A stretch of DNA of 64,000 nt from Neoscytalidium dimidiatum (GCA_037367355.1 CM074700.1:2790001-2854000); one strand, 5' to 3'; numbered from the stretch's first letter, positions 46,980 to 59,957 are shown. Translations and numbers: made by a program. Notes: generated from the sequence alone by a model not told the origin.

Positions 46980-47288
46980 AAACCATGTAAAATGAAGAAG
47001 AGGATTTGGAGCTTCATGTAAAATAAGTGATTGAAAATACCCATTCGAGATGAAACAAATAGACGATCTACCGAAGCTGAAGAGAGAAGGCATCCCTGAA
47101 TTGCACAAAAAGAAAAAAAAAAAAGGGCTAAGAGTGACCACTGGATATTTGCTTAAAATCGCAGAAAAAATGAAAGATGAAATCCAGACTTTATATGACG
47201 AATTCACGAGGAAATAGCCATTACCGCATTAGTGCACCGTGCTGCCCTCAAATCCTCCTAGCCATAAGGCACATCGACAAGCACCTGT
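46980..47288. other. Convergent intergenic, 0.3 kb
   Basis: 3' ends of the secreted protein gene and the NmrA-like gene. An A-rich run lies near 47107-47124. Confidence 0.5.
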
Positions 47289-48122
47289 TCAGTTCGTCAG
47301 AGAAACAGCCTTGCCCTTCCACTCATTGGGCTTCAGGACGGCCTCCTCCCAGATCCAGGCGGCCACATCCTCCCTCGTGATGGTGTACCCGATCGCCGGG
47401 CCGGGGCCCTGGCGCTCGCCCTCCGCGTCCGCGCCCTCCCAGCCGACCCTCACGGCATCCAAGCCCTTCGCGTCTCCGTCCATCAGCAGCGACGGCCGGA
47501 CGATGACCAAGTCCTGGATGAGCCCCTCCTTCTTCGACGCGATGACCATCTGCTCCATCTTGGCCTTGTCCTTGTGCGGCACGGCCAGCGCCCAGTGGTA
47601 GAAGGCCAGGAACGCGACGGGCACGTCGCGCTGCTGCTTGCTGAGGCCGGTGGTGCTGATGACGATCATGATCGGCTTGCCGCTCTGCGAGCCGGGGACG
47701 CGGTACCCCTCGGCCTGCAGCGCCCTCAGCGTGTTCTGCACGCTGCGCATCGCCGTCTCCGTGATCTGCGGGTCGTGCAGCGTGAAGGGGTGGATCGGGT
47801 TGGTCCAGTTCACTTTTGGCAGGCTGCCGATGCCGCTGACGATGGTGTCGACGAGCTCCTTTTCTTTGCCCGGAGCCACCAGGAGCTGGCGGAAGGCGGC
47901 TTCGTCGGCCGCGGAGCCGGGCACGATGGTGAGGTTGCTAGAGACGACGGACGCGGGTACCCCGCGGGTCTCGACAAGCAGCTTGCGCAACTTCTCCGGG
48001 TCGCGAGCAAGCGCTGTGGCGTGATGGCCGGCGCGGATGGTCCGCTCGAGGACAGGCAGCGTGCAGCCGCCGGTGGCGCCCAGGAAAGCGATGGCTCGGG
48101 TGGTTGTTGTGGAGGCGCTCAT
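47289..48122 (-). CDS. NmrA-like / atypical short-chain dehydrogenase, NAD(P)-binding protein
   Basis: A single exon gives 277 residues. A Rossmann start IAFLGATGGCTLPVLER (about residues 11-27) gives the NAD(P)-binding GxxGxx motif. HHATALARDPEKL follows in the position where NADP-preferring members carry basic residues. IMIVISTTGL and the later YHWALAVPHKDKAKMEQ carry a Tyr and a Lys, but not as a clean YxxxK pair. LVIVRPSLLMDG matches the C-terminal beta strand of atypical SDRs. It is probably a cytosolic NADP-dependent reductase or redox-sensing protein; the substrate is unknown. The gene has no introns. Confidence 0.82.
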   Translation of the reverse strand: MSASTTTTRAIAFLGATGGCTLPVLERTIRAGHHATALARDPEKLRKLLVETRGVPASVVSSNLTIVPGSAADEAAFRQLLVAPGKEKELVDTIVSGIGSLPKVNWTNPIHPFTLHDPQITETAMRSVQNTLRALQAEGYRVPGSQSGKPIMIVISTTGLSKQQRDVPVAFLAFYHWALAVPHKDKAKMEQMVIASKKEGLIQDLVIVRPSLLMDGDAKGLDAVRVGWEGADAEGERQGPGPAIGYTITREDVAAWIWEEAVLKPNEWKGKAVSLTN

Positions 48123-49488
48123 TTTGCTTTGAAGTATTGTTTGAGAAGTTTGAATGTCTGGAGAGATCTTTGGAAATAGATAAAAGCTCTTGGCTGCTTT
48201 CTTGCAATAATTGTTGAGTCGGATTCTGCTGGTGCTGATGATGGCGGCTCATCGTGTTCGACAACGCCGCTCTTTATACTGTAAACACCCATGGTCGACG
48301 GGATTGCGCCTCCTCAGGCGCAATTCAGCCACGCGAATCGTTTGTCCCCTCCAACGTTGATCGCGAAGATTATCTTGCATCCGAGTATGGCTGACAAACC
48401 CCATCCTTCAGTCTGATAGGTCAGATCGCTTGTTTGAATCCGCTGTTCCTGGTAGCTGGCGGGCTTCGGATTCAAGACGGCACTTTCGCACTAGCTTCCG
48501 GGCATGGTACGCTCCGACATAGCTGTCATGTTGCTCCTTTGTTGCGTTGAAGGACGAAATTGCCGTTTCGTCAGGGCGTGTCGAGGTTTAAATCGGGCGA
48601 ACCTGGAGGGCGGTCGGGCTGATTGTTCCCCCGTCGGCGTTCCTTTTCTGGCTAGCGTCTCGCTGCTGTGCAATTGACTAACCCGAACAGGCAAGCCACA
48701 CTACCTGAAGGATGAATCCTTCGACACGGCTTAGGTCTGGGACTGTAGGCTCCAGTGTGGGATGGGCTATCATTCGTGGCCATGCATCCTTCCTTATGCA
48801 GGACCCATGCTCCTGTTGGATTCTCTGCCTTCAGATTCAGCCACCAAGAGACCCTGATAAGGTACAATGTCAGGCTGAATGGGTATTGCAACAGCAAACA
48901 CAAGTGCGTACGCGGGTTGAGAGCCATCGTCTGGACGTCAATGCTCCGGGTATTGTTCTAGGTCTGTTTCTGAATGATCGCTTCGGCCATATCCCCCTAC
49001 AGATACGGAATCAACCTTGCAAAGGGAATTCTGACTCCTCGACGAATGGCATTCAATATTTTGTAAGAATTGGAAGCAAAAGGCAAGTTAGCGGACTTTT
49101 GGCATTTCTTTTCCGTTACTTCAACTTCATTTGCTGCAACCATTTCCCTTAATGGTATGGGATATTTCGCTACCTCCCGTTTCATATCCTTACGGAAAAG
49201 CGGAGGACCAGAAAAAGAAAGAGATCGATACATTCAGGGTGCTTAATCGAAGAGAACAGCTTGGTATCGACTTCCTGCAGTAGCTTGCGCCTCGACGGGT
49301 TGCCTTTGAAAGACATTCGACTGGACAACGGAAAATCCAGGGATGTAGTGTGGCGAAACATGGAGCCTTTTGCTGATTTTAATTACTCTCTCCTTGGCTC
49401 AGCTGAAATAGACTTTTGTTGTGAATGATCGTTCAGTGTAACCCCATGGTCAAAACTGTACAAAGCACCAGGTATTCAGTGCGCTAGA
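48123..49488. other. Intergenic, 1.4 kb
   Basis: Upstream region of the NmrA-like gene and 3' flank of VPS52 (both minus strand). Short frames only; no RNA gene or repeat of note. Confidence 0.5.
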
Positions 49489-51727
49489 TTAAGTCCCGTC
49501 TTTATGTTGATCTCGAAGCTCCGCGAAGTATGATCGCATTTCCTCAGCCAAACGGCCGTTAGTTCCCTCCAATATCGTACCGACCAAGCTATAATTATTG
49601 AACAAAAAGCGCTCTTTCTTGCGTTGTTCTGCGATACCCTTGCTGCGTTTGAGTAAATATGCCTCAAACTCTACACGTAGACGTCCGAGACTGTTAGAGA
49701 CGGGTTCGTCATCCGCAGCTTCAGAGCTGAGCGCTAGAACTCCATGCAAGAAGTTGGCAAACCGCTGAGTTAAAGCCACGGGCGCAGTGCTCTGAGCATC
49801 CGAGTTTGCGCTAGAGGAAGCCAGTAAGCTTGTAGAAGCAGCCGGACGGCCAGGCAGAGAGGAAGTAAGGGTCTGAATCGATTTGCAATGCGTGTCCATG
49901 ACTTGTTGGAAGCGTGGCCAGAGGAGCATATTAGTACCATTAATGTAACCCTCAGCGGCTGGAACCTTGCGTCGCTGCATTTCAAAGGCGAAATGCTGGT
50001 TTAGGCGCACGCAAAGTAATATACCTAGCGCGTCCATGGTGGTGTCGATGAGCGACTTCGTGAGAGACTGGCCAAGGGCGAGGGTTGGTTCGAAGATCTG
50101 ATTGAATGTGCGGCCTATGGCATGATAGGATTGCGAGGGAGAGAAGTATGACGTCAGAAATGTGTATTCGAACGCGGCATTGTCGATGAGAGCGAGGTTG
50201 AAGGTATGGAACGGCAGCTCTAGATAGTGCGTAGCTTTATCTTCCTCAAGAACATGAAGGGTTAGGGCGTTATGATTCGATCCTTTGAGCAGGTCGAGCC
50301 GGCGACCAATCGAGAAGGCATCGTGCGGCGCTGCTGGAACTCTAGAGTTGCTCAGCATTGCACTTCTCTTCTGGTTCTCCGCTCCCATGGCATCCTGTTG
50401 GTCGATAACATGCAGCTTCAATTTTTGGAGAGCGTCGTGGTAACGGGTAAAATGGTTGAGATAATACCAGCGCATAGTGTTGATGTAAGCTTGGCATAGC
50501 TCGTCGGCAAGCTTTTTCTGATGGCGGGCCAAAAAGGCGTACAGATCCTTGTATTTCAGGAAACCTTGTTGCTGGATGATCTGCGCGTTAATGCTCGGAG
50601 ATCTTAGGGCTTTGATCTGCGCCACTATGTAATCGCGTATGCGCTCCACAGCCTGTACGAGGAAAAGCGTCAACATGCAGTAGATGATCTGGCAAATGAT
50701 AGTTTACCTTGTTTGTGAGATCCACAAGCAATGGTTTGAGATCATTTAGCGCTTTCACATTGCTCTCTTCATTGGATTTTGCCTCAACAGCCTTCGAGCG
50801 TTTCTCGAGCTCCTGTAGAGCTTTCGAGAAGCTGTCATCCACCGGACCTTCGGCTATGCGCCGAACGATTGCAGGCGATATGCTGATTTCCTCAACCGCG
50901 GGGCCTAGGAGCTTCTCGACAACCTTTCTGTTTTCTAGCTTTGTGGTCAGGCTGAGCGAACGGCTCTGTAGTGTTTCGATCTCGGCGGAAACAGCCCCAA
51001 GATCAGCTTGGAATCCCGTAAGATAAGTCTCAACAGATTTGAGTACATCGTCGCAGGCCTTGAGTCAATCAGTCAGAAGTCGCACATAAAAGTCACAACA
51101 GGGCCAGGAAGTAGGGGTGGTTTCATAAAGCGGGCAGCAGACGTACCGTCACGGAGCGGTGGAGGTCTTCGAACTTATCCTTGGCCTGAGCATCTGAGGG
51201 CGTACACGCGTGAGCACAGCATCAGGGGCACGACCTTGAGGAGCAAACATACATTCTTCAATTGATTCGTTACTATGGGCGTGTATTTGAGTGGGACGTT
51301 GCTGCTGCTGCTGCTCCGTGTCTGCTGCAGCGAACGCTTCAAGACTCAGGCCACCAAAGTCTATGTCGGCAACAACGTCTGCCGGCCGCTCAACAGCCTG
51401 ATCACTACTCTGACCTAGCAACGTCCTCTTGGGCGGGCCGCCGAGAATATCCTCGAGCACTTTCTGCGGATCTGGCACATCGGCAGGCGGCGAGCTGTTG
51501 AGCTGCACGCGCAGACCAGAGCCATTGGGCAGGCGGGCCTGGGAAGGCAAACTGGAGCTGGAGGAGGTGGGCGAGAACAGCGACAGTGAAGACGAGCGGG
51601 GATTGATGCCGGGGCGCTGGGGCAGCGGGGCGAGGTACGGGCGGCGGGAAGGGGCAGGCGAGTAGGAGCGGGCGGGCGAGGGCGAGGGCGCGGGCGAGTG
51701 CTGCGCGGAATGCGATGCGAACCACAT
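49489..51727 (-). CDS. VPS52: Vps52, GARP tethering complex subunit
   Basis: Exons on the minus strand are 51727-51253, 51193-51147, 51058-50708 and 50652-49489, giving 678 residues with all phases consistent. The N-terminal 120 residues are Ser/Pro-rich and poorly conserved. The conserved Vps52 core starts around KFEDLHRSV and [10 protein letters not shown] and includes a heptad-like coiled-coil stretch ([23 protein letters not shown]). The large helical region follows with [35 protein letters not shown] and [14 protein letters not shown]. Family knowledge: Vps52 with Vps51, Vps53 and Vps54 tethers endosome-derived vesicles at the late Golgi. A poly-Gln run lies near residue 145. The last residues of the frame end at DQHKDGT. 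It shares a 394-base divergent promoter with the eIF5A gene. Confidence 0.94.
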
Positions 51728-52121
51728 TACGGCAGGGTGGTGGAGGCGCGGGGCATGGTATCGCGGGGCGCGGGAGAGCTTGGGGTGTTGGCGTCGCGAT
51801 GGCTCAGGGCACGGCAAGCAACAAGTGGCCGGGGCAGCTTTGGCATGCTGGGGCGCGGCGCGCTGACGGCAGCGGCTCCCGCTACGAGCGACCTGGCCTC
51901 CCGCTGCCCGCTCTGGCTCTGGGCGCGACGAATGGGGCCACGGAAAATTGGATTTGCCGGCTAGCGCCGCCCGCGAAGCCTTTTCCCCTCGTCCAAACAG
52001 AAATCGCACAACCCAACTCTCCATCTTCCTCGACCCCTCCCCATCACCTGCCACTCTCTCTCCGCCCGCTTCTTCCTCGTCCGAAAGCCTTGTCGCACCA
52101 CCAGCTTCTCCAACCGACACA
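51728..52121. promoter_or_regulatory. Divergent promoter, VPS52 and eIF5A genes
   Basis: 394 bases separate the start codons. The eIF5A side (about 51960-52110) is strongly C/T-rich, typical of highly expressed fungal genes. No clear TATA box. Confidence 0.6.
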
Positions 52122-52864
52122 ATGGCCGACGACGCCCAGGTACGTGCCGTTACCAGCCTTTTTTTCCCACTTGCCCCACCTTTTATCGATTGCTGTCGCG
52201 CCCGACGCTGCGCACTCGACCCTCGCCATCCTCTCCGCACCTCGTCGCTCAACGCCTGCTAACAGCGCTGTCCAGCATGAGCACACCTTCGAGAGCGCCG
52301 ATGCCGGCGCTTCTCTCACCTACCCCATGCAGTGCTCTGCTCTGAGGAAGAACGGTTTCGTCGTCATCAAGAACCGCCCCTGCAAGATCGTCGAAATGTC
52401 CACCTCCAAGACCGGCAAGCACGGCCACGCCAAGGTCCACCTTGTCGCCATCGACATCTTCACTGGAAAGAAGCTCGAGGATCTTTGCCCGTCCACCCAC
52501 AACATGGACGTCCCCAACGTCAGGCGCACTGAGTACCAGCTCGTAGGTTGCCGCACACCGCCTATGCCCCGGTCCCGTGCTGACGAGATAATTTGCAGCT
52601 CGACGTCACTGACGACGGCTTCCTTTCCCTCATGTCTGATGACGGTTCCCTCAAGGACGACGTCAAGCTTCCCGAGGGTGAGGTTGCTGACAAGATCAAG
52701 AAGCTCTTCGTTGAGGAAGGCAAGGACACCAGTAAGTTGCACATGGGATCTGGGATACGGAATATCAGGAATATGTCGCAGTTAACGCAAGTGCAGACGT
52801 TGTTGTCCTTACCTCCATGGGCGAGGAGGCCTGCATCGACGCCAAGGAGGCTCCCCGTGGTTAA
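52122..52864 (+). CDS. Translation factor eIF5A
   Basis: Exons 52122-52139, 52276-52542, 52599-52731 and 52797-52864 give 161 residues, the expected size. The hypusine loop [14 protein letters not shown] is intact and its modified Lys is residue 54. Other signatures are [37 protein letters not shown] and the C-terminal [16 protein letters not shown]. Family knowledge: hypusinated eIF5A binds the ribosomal E site and relieves stalling during elongation and termination, as at proline runs. The first exon carries only six codons and is followed by a 136-base intron. Confidence 0.97.
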
Positions 52865-53378
52865 GCATTTTCGTTCTTGGAAAGTGAAGCATAAGAGGCC
52901 AGATTTGGAACAAGCATGGGGCCCTGCTCGAGCGCTACTACTCCCATGGCAATGCAGGTTCTTTGAAAGCGGAGCCTGTTTTGCATGATGTTCTAGCGCC
53001 GTAGCGGCGGCGATTTCATTTTTGATCCTTGATCGGTCGCTGAAAGGCGGGGTAGGTTGTGGGTTTGGCTTTTTGCGCGGGTTACATTAGCTGGAGCAGC
53101 GCTGCGATATCAAAATGTGCCGGCTCCAAAATCATTACGATGTCACGGAAAATAGACGTCTTGCTTGCTTTTTCGTTCAAGTGATGCACATGCTCTGTTT
53201 CCGTGTTGAAATTTGAGGCCTGAAACATGTCCGAGGGCGGGCGGGACGCGGCAGCCTAGGCACGATGCGTGTTAGCGAAAAGTTTGCCGCAGCCAACCGC
53301 GTCAGGTTCGAGTCCGTCGCTTTTCGCTCATCGCTCGTCAACCAACACAATCCACCTGCGGCTCCCGGCGCACCGACC
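52865..53378. other. Intergenic, 0.5 kb
   Basis: eIF5A 3' flank and RRN7 promoter. A GGTTCGAGTCC sequence at 53305 resembles a tRNA B box but does not fold as a tRNA. Confidence 0.5.
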
Positions 53379-54982
53379 ATGCAGAGAGGCGAGCCTTGCG
53401 GAGTCGGCAACTGCCGGTCGGAATACTATCGTGTCGAGGAAGACGGCTTCACGTATTGCTCGAATGGCCACTTGAAAGCGGTTCGTCGAGTCTCCACACA
53501 TGACTCGCTCATCCCGCCCTTGCTGACGTTTCATGACAGCGGTCCACTGAGCGTGTGGATGATGACGATGCTTTCGGCACCCTGGGCAGAAAGACCAAGA
53601 TCCGGCGACCCGAAGAGCCTGAAGAGGAGGAAGACAAAGGTTTGCGGAATCCGCTTTTGTGTTTTTAACTTTTCCCTAATGTGCATTAGACCTCAGTGGT
53701 GCGGCAGCGTTCCAGCGATTCCTGGAATGCTATCAATTTTTACTGTTCCGCCAATCTCGTTGGCTGATTCGCGCGAAAGGCATGCCAGCAGAGATTGAGG
53801 TACGTCCGCTTTACTCAGTATTCTACACAAGATACAGATACTCAGTCTCCGCAGAACGTGATACGCGACTTGTGGGGCGTTCGTTTACAGTCACTGGAAT
53901 GGAACGGGGGTCGCGGTGATGCAGAGACCAACAGTCTTTGGCAAGCCGATTCGCAGCCAGAGGACACTTCCGACACTGATCGAGAAGCCGACGGGACTGC
54001 CAGGCGCCAGAGCCAGACAGCCCGCGTAAAGCTCATCGATACCCTGGTGCTCTGCTATTTTGGCATGCTGATTTTGCAGCTACCGGCAAACCTTGGAGAA
54101 CTTTACGACTGGGTGAACACCGGCGAGATACCATATTATAGCGCACTCCTCGACATGCCTTCCGAGTTGCTGCACGGACTCCCTTCGAGGTATCGCAACC
54201 GTCTGGAACCGCAAAGGCAACTCCGGCCTGATATTTTACAATCGGCAGTCCTGAATCTTGCCTCGTGGTATCAATTGGATGCCGGCATGACAATGCCACC
54301 GCTGAACTACCATCTTCTTCTTCGCAAATACATGAAAGACCTCTCCTTGCCTCTCGAGGTCTATCACATGGTGGAATGCATTAAACATCTCGCTGCATGC
54401 ACTTTCGCATTCCCGGACTTCGCAAGCGTCGGTCGGGAGCCAATATGTGAGCTACCAGAGGTTCAGCTTGCGGCAGCAATTATCGTAGCAGTGAAGGTAC
54501 TGTATCCTTTTAACGGTGCCGAAGGGCTTGGCGGAGCCATGAGAATAGATTGGGATGTCTGGGTCAAGGAAAACCCCAACCCTGGAGTCGACAGCACCGC
54601 CAGAACTCCAGGTGAAGTTCGAGTGGAACGTGCCCTGAAAGATGGGCCAATGGATGAGAAGGAGATAGATGACTTTTTCGATATGGTCGAGAAGGTCTTC
54701 AATAGAAGCGCTGAAACATGGGAAACGGCGAGGGAACGCCACAGTCAAGCGGTACAGGGTTCGATGAAGATGGACAGAGGTATTCCTGCGGAAGAGCCTT
54801 ATGAACAATTTGCCGAGCGAGGAGACCTGCACGGGAACGCAAAGGTATTCCACGAGGCTGTAGCGAGGCTCAGTGGGATGCCGTTGTCACTTTTGGTAAA
54901 GAGTGTGGCAGCTTTTGAAAGGAGACTGGCAGAAACAAACCTTGTGAAGCAGAAAGGGAAAATGAAGCGAAGGTCGAAATAG
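53379..54982 (+). CDS. RRN7: Rrn7, RNA polymerase I core factor subunit (TFIIB-like)
   Basis: Exons 53379-53480, 53540-53639, 53690-53799 and 53855-54982 give 479 residues. The N-terminal zinc ribbon has Cys7, Cys12, Cys27 and His31 (CGVGNC ... YCSNGH), the Rrn7/TAF1B pattern. The next exons carry DDDDAFGTLGRKTK and LSGAAAFQRFLECYQFLLFRQSRWLI, the conserved cyclin-fold start. Two helical cyclin-like repeats follow (RVKLIDTLVLCYFGMLIL, LNYHLLLRKYMKDLSLP, LAAAIIVAVKVLYPF). The C-terminus is basic. Family knowledge: Rrn7 with Rrn6 and Rrn11 forms the core factor that recruits Pol I to the rDNA promoter. The last acceptor is uncertain: CAG at 53854 was used, while CAG ending at 53845 would insert three residues in frame. 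Confidence 0.93.
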
Positions 54983-55452
54983 GTCGGTGATGACTTGCTC
55001 TGTAGCCTTTCAACAGTGTGACTATTCCACTTTTCATGCGTTATTTTGGTGCACGCAGTTGTAGTTCGAAAGGCTAATGTGTCGAAATAGAACGGTGTTC
55101 CCGCTTTCAATTGAGCGATTGGTGGAACGGCCGCATGACGTCGTGCTCTTGTGCCGCCGTAATGTGCGGAATGTGATACTCGCCGCTCGAGGCAAGGGTA
55201 TCTGACGATTGCGGCTAAAATTGTATGCTGAAGTATTCCTAGGGTGCTTCCGGTATAATCGCCCTAAAAGTTGGATAACGAGAGAGTACAGAAGGATGTA
55301 GAGGTCGCGATGGCGTGGTGTGGTGGTGAGCATGCGGCGGCTCGCTTAATGCGCACTAAGCCCAAGCAGCCGAATCTCCCCCCACGCAAGTTTTGACTTC
55401 TCGCTCGACGACACTTTGTCCGCATCACCAGGTCACTAACGGAACAGCAAAG
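54983..55452. other. Intergenic with ubiquitin-L40 promoter and leader
   Basis: 470 bases between the RRN7 stop and the first coding base of the next gene. It contains the promoter and the 5' leader, which ends at AACAGCAAAGA just before a GTGAGT donor. Confidence 0.55.
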
Positions 55453-56190
<738 letters not shown>

Positions 56191-56572
56191 ACGACTCGCA
56201 TTGTCGTGGCTGTGGCTGGGTTTTGGAGAAGGGTTTTACGGCGCTCAATGGTTCTGGGTGTGGGACTGCTTTAGGAGAGCTGTTACATACACTCCGGACC
56301 TTTTTTAACGAGGAAAAAAGCATACCCAACGACCAAGCATTCCAAAGCTCCCGAATGACCGCGCGGTGATTGTTGTGGGGAGGTTGGAGTCGCAGTGATG
56401 GATAGCTTCATTAGTCGGAGTCACCATCCCGTGCGGAGGCACAATTGAGCCTTGACTGCTTCTTCAACTTCGCACTATCCAGTTTCTACAAGTCTGGCAA
56501 ATTTTGACAATCTAACATACAGGATAGAAATTTCTGGGTTCATTTGACCAACAGCATACCGGAATACTCTAA
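56191..56572. other. Convergent intergenic, 0.4 kb
   Basis: 3' ends of the ubiquitin-L40 gene and the SDR gene. Nothing else was seen. Confidence 0.5.
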
Positions 56573-57930
56573 TCATTGCGCCAAATAACCGCCATCTACA
56601 GGCAACCCGACTCCAGTCACCCAAGCCGCATCATCAGAAGCCAAGAACACAGCGCCCTTCGCAACATCGGTCACGTTGCCCCATTCTCCCCACGGAGTCG
56701 TACTTATCATAGAGGCATTCACCTCTGGATTGGTAAAGTTCCCGCGCGTCATAGAAGTCTTTGTAACTGGAGACGGTCAGAAGAGCAAGGACCGGTAGAT
56801 CTGGAACCAACTTACATCCTGGACACAGCGCATTGCAATGGATCTTATCTGATGCATAATCAACGGCAATTTGTCTAGTCATGTTCAACACAGCGCCTTT
56901 GCTCGCACAATACGCGGCTACACAGGTTGTTAATGAATGCAGGCCGAACCGGGATTGTCAGCCGAAGATGGGTACCAACCTGCACCACCGGTGATGCCAA
57001 CGTAGCCCAGCATACTCGAAACGTTTACAATCCAACCTTTCCGACCAGTTGCGTCAGGGCCTTGTTTGAGAAACTGTGCGCATGCATATTTGCAGCCAAG
57101 ATAAACTCCACGGACGTTTACTTTCCTAACCACCCCCTCAGCGTCTGTCTACAACGTGCAAACAAAAGATAGAGCAGAGCTTACATTACTCTGTCGAACT
57201 CCTCGTCCTCTTCCTCGTGCACACGAATGAATCTGTTCTTAGTTCCCAAGCCTGCGTTATTGACAATGCTGGGGCCAGGCCGATCAAAGACCGCAGTCAG
57301 TCTCTCGCACAGTCGATGAACGATTCACTTGGTCGTGCATGGTAAATCTTATTGATTTTCTGGTACTCACATGTCCATGCGACCGCCGCCTTCTCTCACA
57401 GCCAGGTCGACCGCCTCCTGAACGTCTTTGGGCACGCCAACATCGCACTTGGCGAAGGCCGCTTTGCCTTGGCCGAACCTCTTCTGGATCAGCTCGTGTG
57501 TTGGAAGCACGGCGTCGTCCCCGTCTTCCACGCCTACCAGCGGGTCGGGTTTCAGGTCGGCGCATACAACCAGCTTGGCGCCGTGCGAAGCGTAGGCCAG
57601 GGCAATGGCACGGCCGAGACCGGAGGCGGCGCCTGTGATCAGCGCGACTTTGTTGTGCAGGCGCGGTACGTGACCACCATTGGAGGCGAGTTCGGGGTAT
57701 GCGGGGGCGGCTGATGGTGGCAGCGGTGTTGCGGCGGCGTTCCGTATGCTGGCGTCTTGTTCCGGAAACCTGCGCTCCTGGTCTGATGCTCGTGAAAGGG
57801 TGGTAGAGAACCCGCGGGTTGTGTTCAGTAGCACGGAGCGTGAGCGGATGGAGTGGGATGCGGCATTGAGCGATCGGCTTCTAGATAGACGAATGCTCGT
57901 GCTGTGAAGGGGTACACGACATGCGGGCAT
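56573..57930 (-). CDS. Short-chain dehydrogenase/reductase, possibly mitochondrial
   Basis: Exons on the minus strand are 57930-57371, 57268-57185, 57125-56980, 56917-56816 and 56766-56573, giving 361 residues with all phases matching. The classical SDR set is complete: TGAASGLGRA for cofactor binding, NNAG, and the catalytic YCASK (Tyr266, Lys270). The end reads GVGLPVDGGYLAQ. The first 95 or so residues precede the Rossmann fold and are Ser/Arg-rich with almost no acidic residues up to RGFSTTLSRA, a typical mitochondrial presequence look. The substrate is unknown; the C-terminal half (PGFTKTSMTR, DVAKGAVFLASDDAAWVTG) is that of a general NAD(P)-dependent alcohol/keto reductase. The gene is divergent from the transaldolase-family gene. 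Confidence 0.87.
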
Positions 57931-58646
57931 CTCTTCGGGAGCCGGATTTCGTCTTGAACAAGGCTCTTGCAAAATCAGTCGTTGTTAGTAGACAATATAT
58001 GTCACCGTAATGTTTGCACGTCGTCAATGGGTAGGAGACCTCGAAGACAGTCTGAGCTCAGGAATTCGCGCGACTCGGATTCTACTTATCGGACGCCGAG
58101 TCGGGCCAACAACATCGCGAAATCGATGGAAGGGCAGAAAGAAAAGCAGAGCCTAGCTCCGGCTGTTCGTTCAATCCGCCGCGTGACGTTATTGCTGGGT
58201 CTAGACGTATGGACAGCTGCGCGCAGCCTGACTCGGCAGACCTTCCCCACCCTCGACCCCTCTTTCCCCAAGCGGAAACCTTTAGCGCTGCGGGCTCGCT
58301 GTGGTTGCCTCCACCATTCAAAACTTTCCCTCCCCGCGCCTCCGCCTCCACGCCACGGCGGGGCTCACGGCTTCCGGCTTTATCAGAAGACTTTTTTTTT
58401 ATCGCCTTTGGGGTCACAGATGCCCGTGTCCATGGCTGAGCTTCGGCCAACCGACCCCGGAACCATTGACCATCCTCGCAGCTGTGCGATGTCGCCAGTT
58501 GTTCAAGCCTCCGCTTCCCCCTCCCTGCTTGCGTCGCATCGTAACCCCATCTTCTTCTTCTTCTGCCACTGCTCATACTGCTTGCTTGGATTTGTACATG
58601 TTGTGTCTCTTATTTGACCTATATTCTCCGACCTCACGCAAGTGCC
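57931..58646. promoter_or_regulatory. Divergent promoter, SDR and transaldolase-family genes
   Basis: 716 bases between start codons. The right half is C/T-rich (about 58240-58560), with a T run near 58391-58400 and CTTCTT repeats near 58550, matching a leader for the plus-strand gene. Confidence 0.55.
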
Positions 58647-59957
58647 ATGGCCCCCCAGACTCTCCTCGAAGTTCTTCGCTCGCGCACTGCAGTCGACTGC
58701 GACACCCTTGACGCCTCCGTCTCCAAAGAACTTGGCCCCTTCGTCGATTGCACCTCAAATCAGGCTATTGCATGCTTTGAGCTCCAGGAACACAGGCACA
58801 AGGAGCTTCTGCAACAAGCGGCTAAGCTGGCCAAAGATTTGAGCTCGAAATATGCGGATGTGAAGCTGGAGACACTAGCGGTAGAGATTGGCGTGAGTCG
58901 CCCTTGCAATCGTAATGTGGAAATAGGACTACAATACCAGCTTTCTGTGTGAGCCGATGCTGACGGTGGAATCCGGGGTTCTTCAGATGATCCTCCTGGC
59001 CTTACAAGTTTACCCCAATCTCACCGGATTCGTGCACATCCAAGCAAACACCTTCGATGCATACAACGCCTCCAAAACCGTAGCTGGAGCTCTTCGCATA
59101 GTCTCGCTGTTCAAGGACATTGATTCGTCATTCGACACCTCCCGCGTCTGCATCAAGATCGCCAGCACGTGGGAAGGCCTCCAGGCCTGCAAGGAACTCG
59201 AAAGCAAGCACAACGTCCGCACTCTCGCAACAACACTCTTCACCCTCGAGCAAGCCGCACTAGCAGCAGAGGTGGGCTGCCGGTACATCGCGCCGTACGT
59301 CAACGACCTGCGCGTGCATTTCGATAAGGGGTACGTTTCTCTCCAATCCTCCCATTCCCCCAATCCACCACCACCTCCTCCTCCAAAGAGCCAGAAAAGG
59401 TTCCCCGCTGACAAGTTCCGGTGCGTAAATAAAACAGCTACACCGACCCCTCCCCCAACCTCTCCCTCTGCGCCCAAGCCCAGCGCTACTACCTCGCCCA
59501 CGGCCTCGCAACACAGGTCCTGCCCGCCAGCCTGACCAGCGCCGCCCAGTGCATGCAGCTGGCCGGCGCCCAGCACCTGACCGTCGCGCCCGCCCTGCTG
59601 CGCGAGCTCGCCGCCACGTCCGCGGACTCGGACGCCCCGGCCGCGCGGGCGCGCTCGGTCTTCGACGACCCCGGCCTCGCGCACGCGCCCGTGCCGCCGA
59701 AGCTGAGTTTCCTGGGCGACGAGGCCGCATACAGGATCGCGTTCACGCGCGCGAATAAGGGGCGCGAGGAGGGGAAGTTGATATATGTGAGTTGAATAAA
59801 GAAAAAAAGGGAGGAGAAGGGGGACGGACTGCTGTGGGGTGTGTTGGACGGAATGAGATATGGACATGCTGACTGGATGCAGGCTATCAATACGTTTTGC
59901 GATATGCAGCTCACGCTCGAGAAGTTGATGAAGACTGTGCTTGCGACACTCGGCTGA
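58647..59957 (+). CDS. Transaldolase-family protein
   Basis: Exons 58647-58892, 58987-59330, 59438-59786 and 59883-59957 give 337 residues, the usual transaldolase length. Conserved parts are VDCDTLDASV with the early Asp, DCTSNQAIACFE with the Asn of the barrel, LTGFVHIQANTFDAYNA, and CIKIASTWEGLQACKELE, which holds the Schiff-base Lys139. TLFTLEQAALAAEVGCRYIAPYV follows near the C-terminal strands. The key residues are present, so an active dihydroxyacetone-transfer enzyme is possible. The sequence diverges from the standard pentose-phosphate enzyme, and such divergent paralogues are common in ascomycetes with unknown substrates. The join of exons 1 and 2 (GCC-rich intron with CTGAC branch) was chosen because it keeps the frame. 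Confidence 0.88.

Noticed and set aside
51715..52785. 356-codon frame covering the VPS52 promoter and eIF5A
   Set aside because: It reads through eIF5A introns, and its first half is antisense to VPS52; the spliced eIF5A model explains the coding part.
53305..53315. GGTTCGAGTCC, a match to the tRNA B box
   Set aside because: The flanking bases do not form a T-arm stem (only two pairs), no A box or acceptor stem fits, and it lies in the RRN7 leader.
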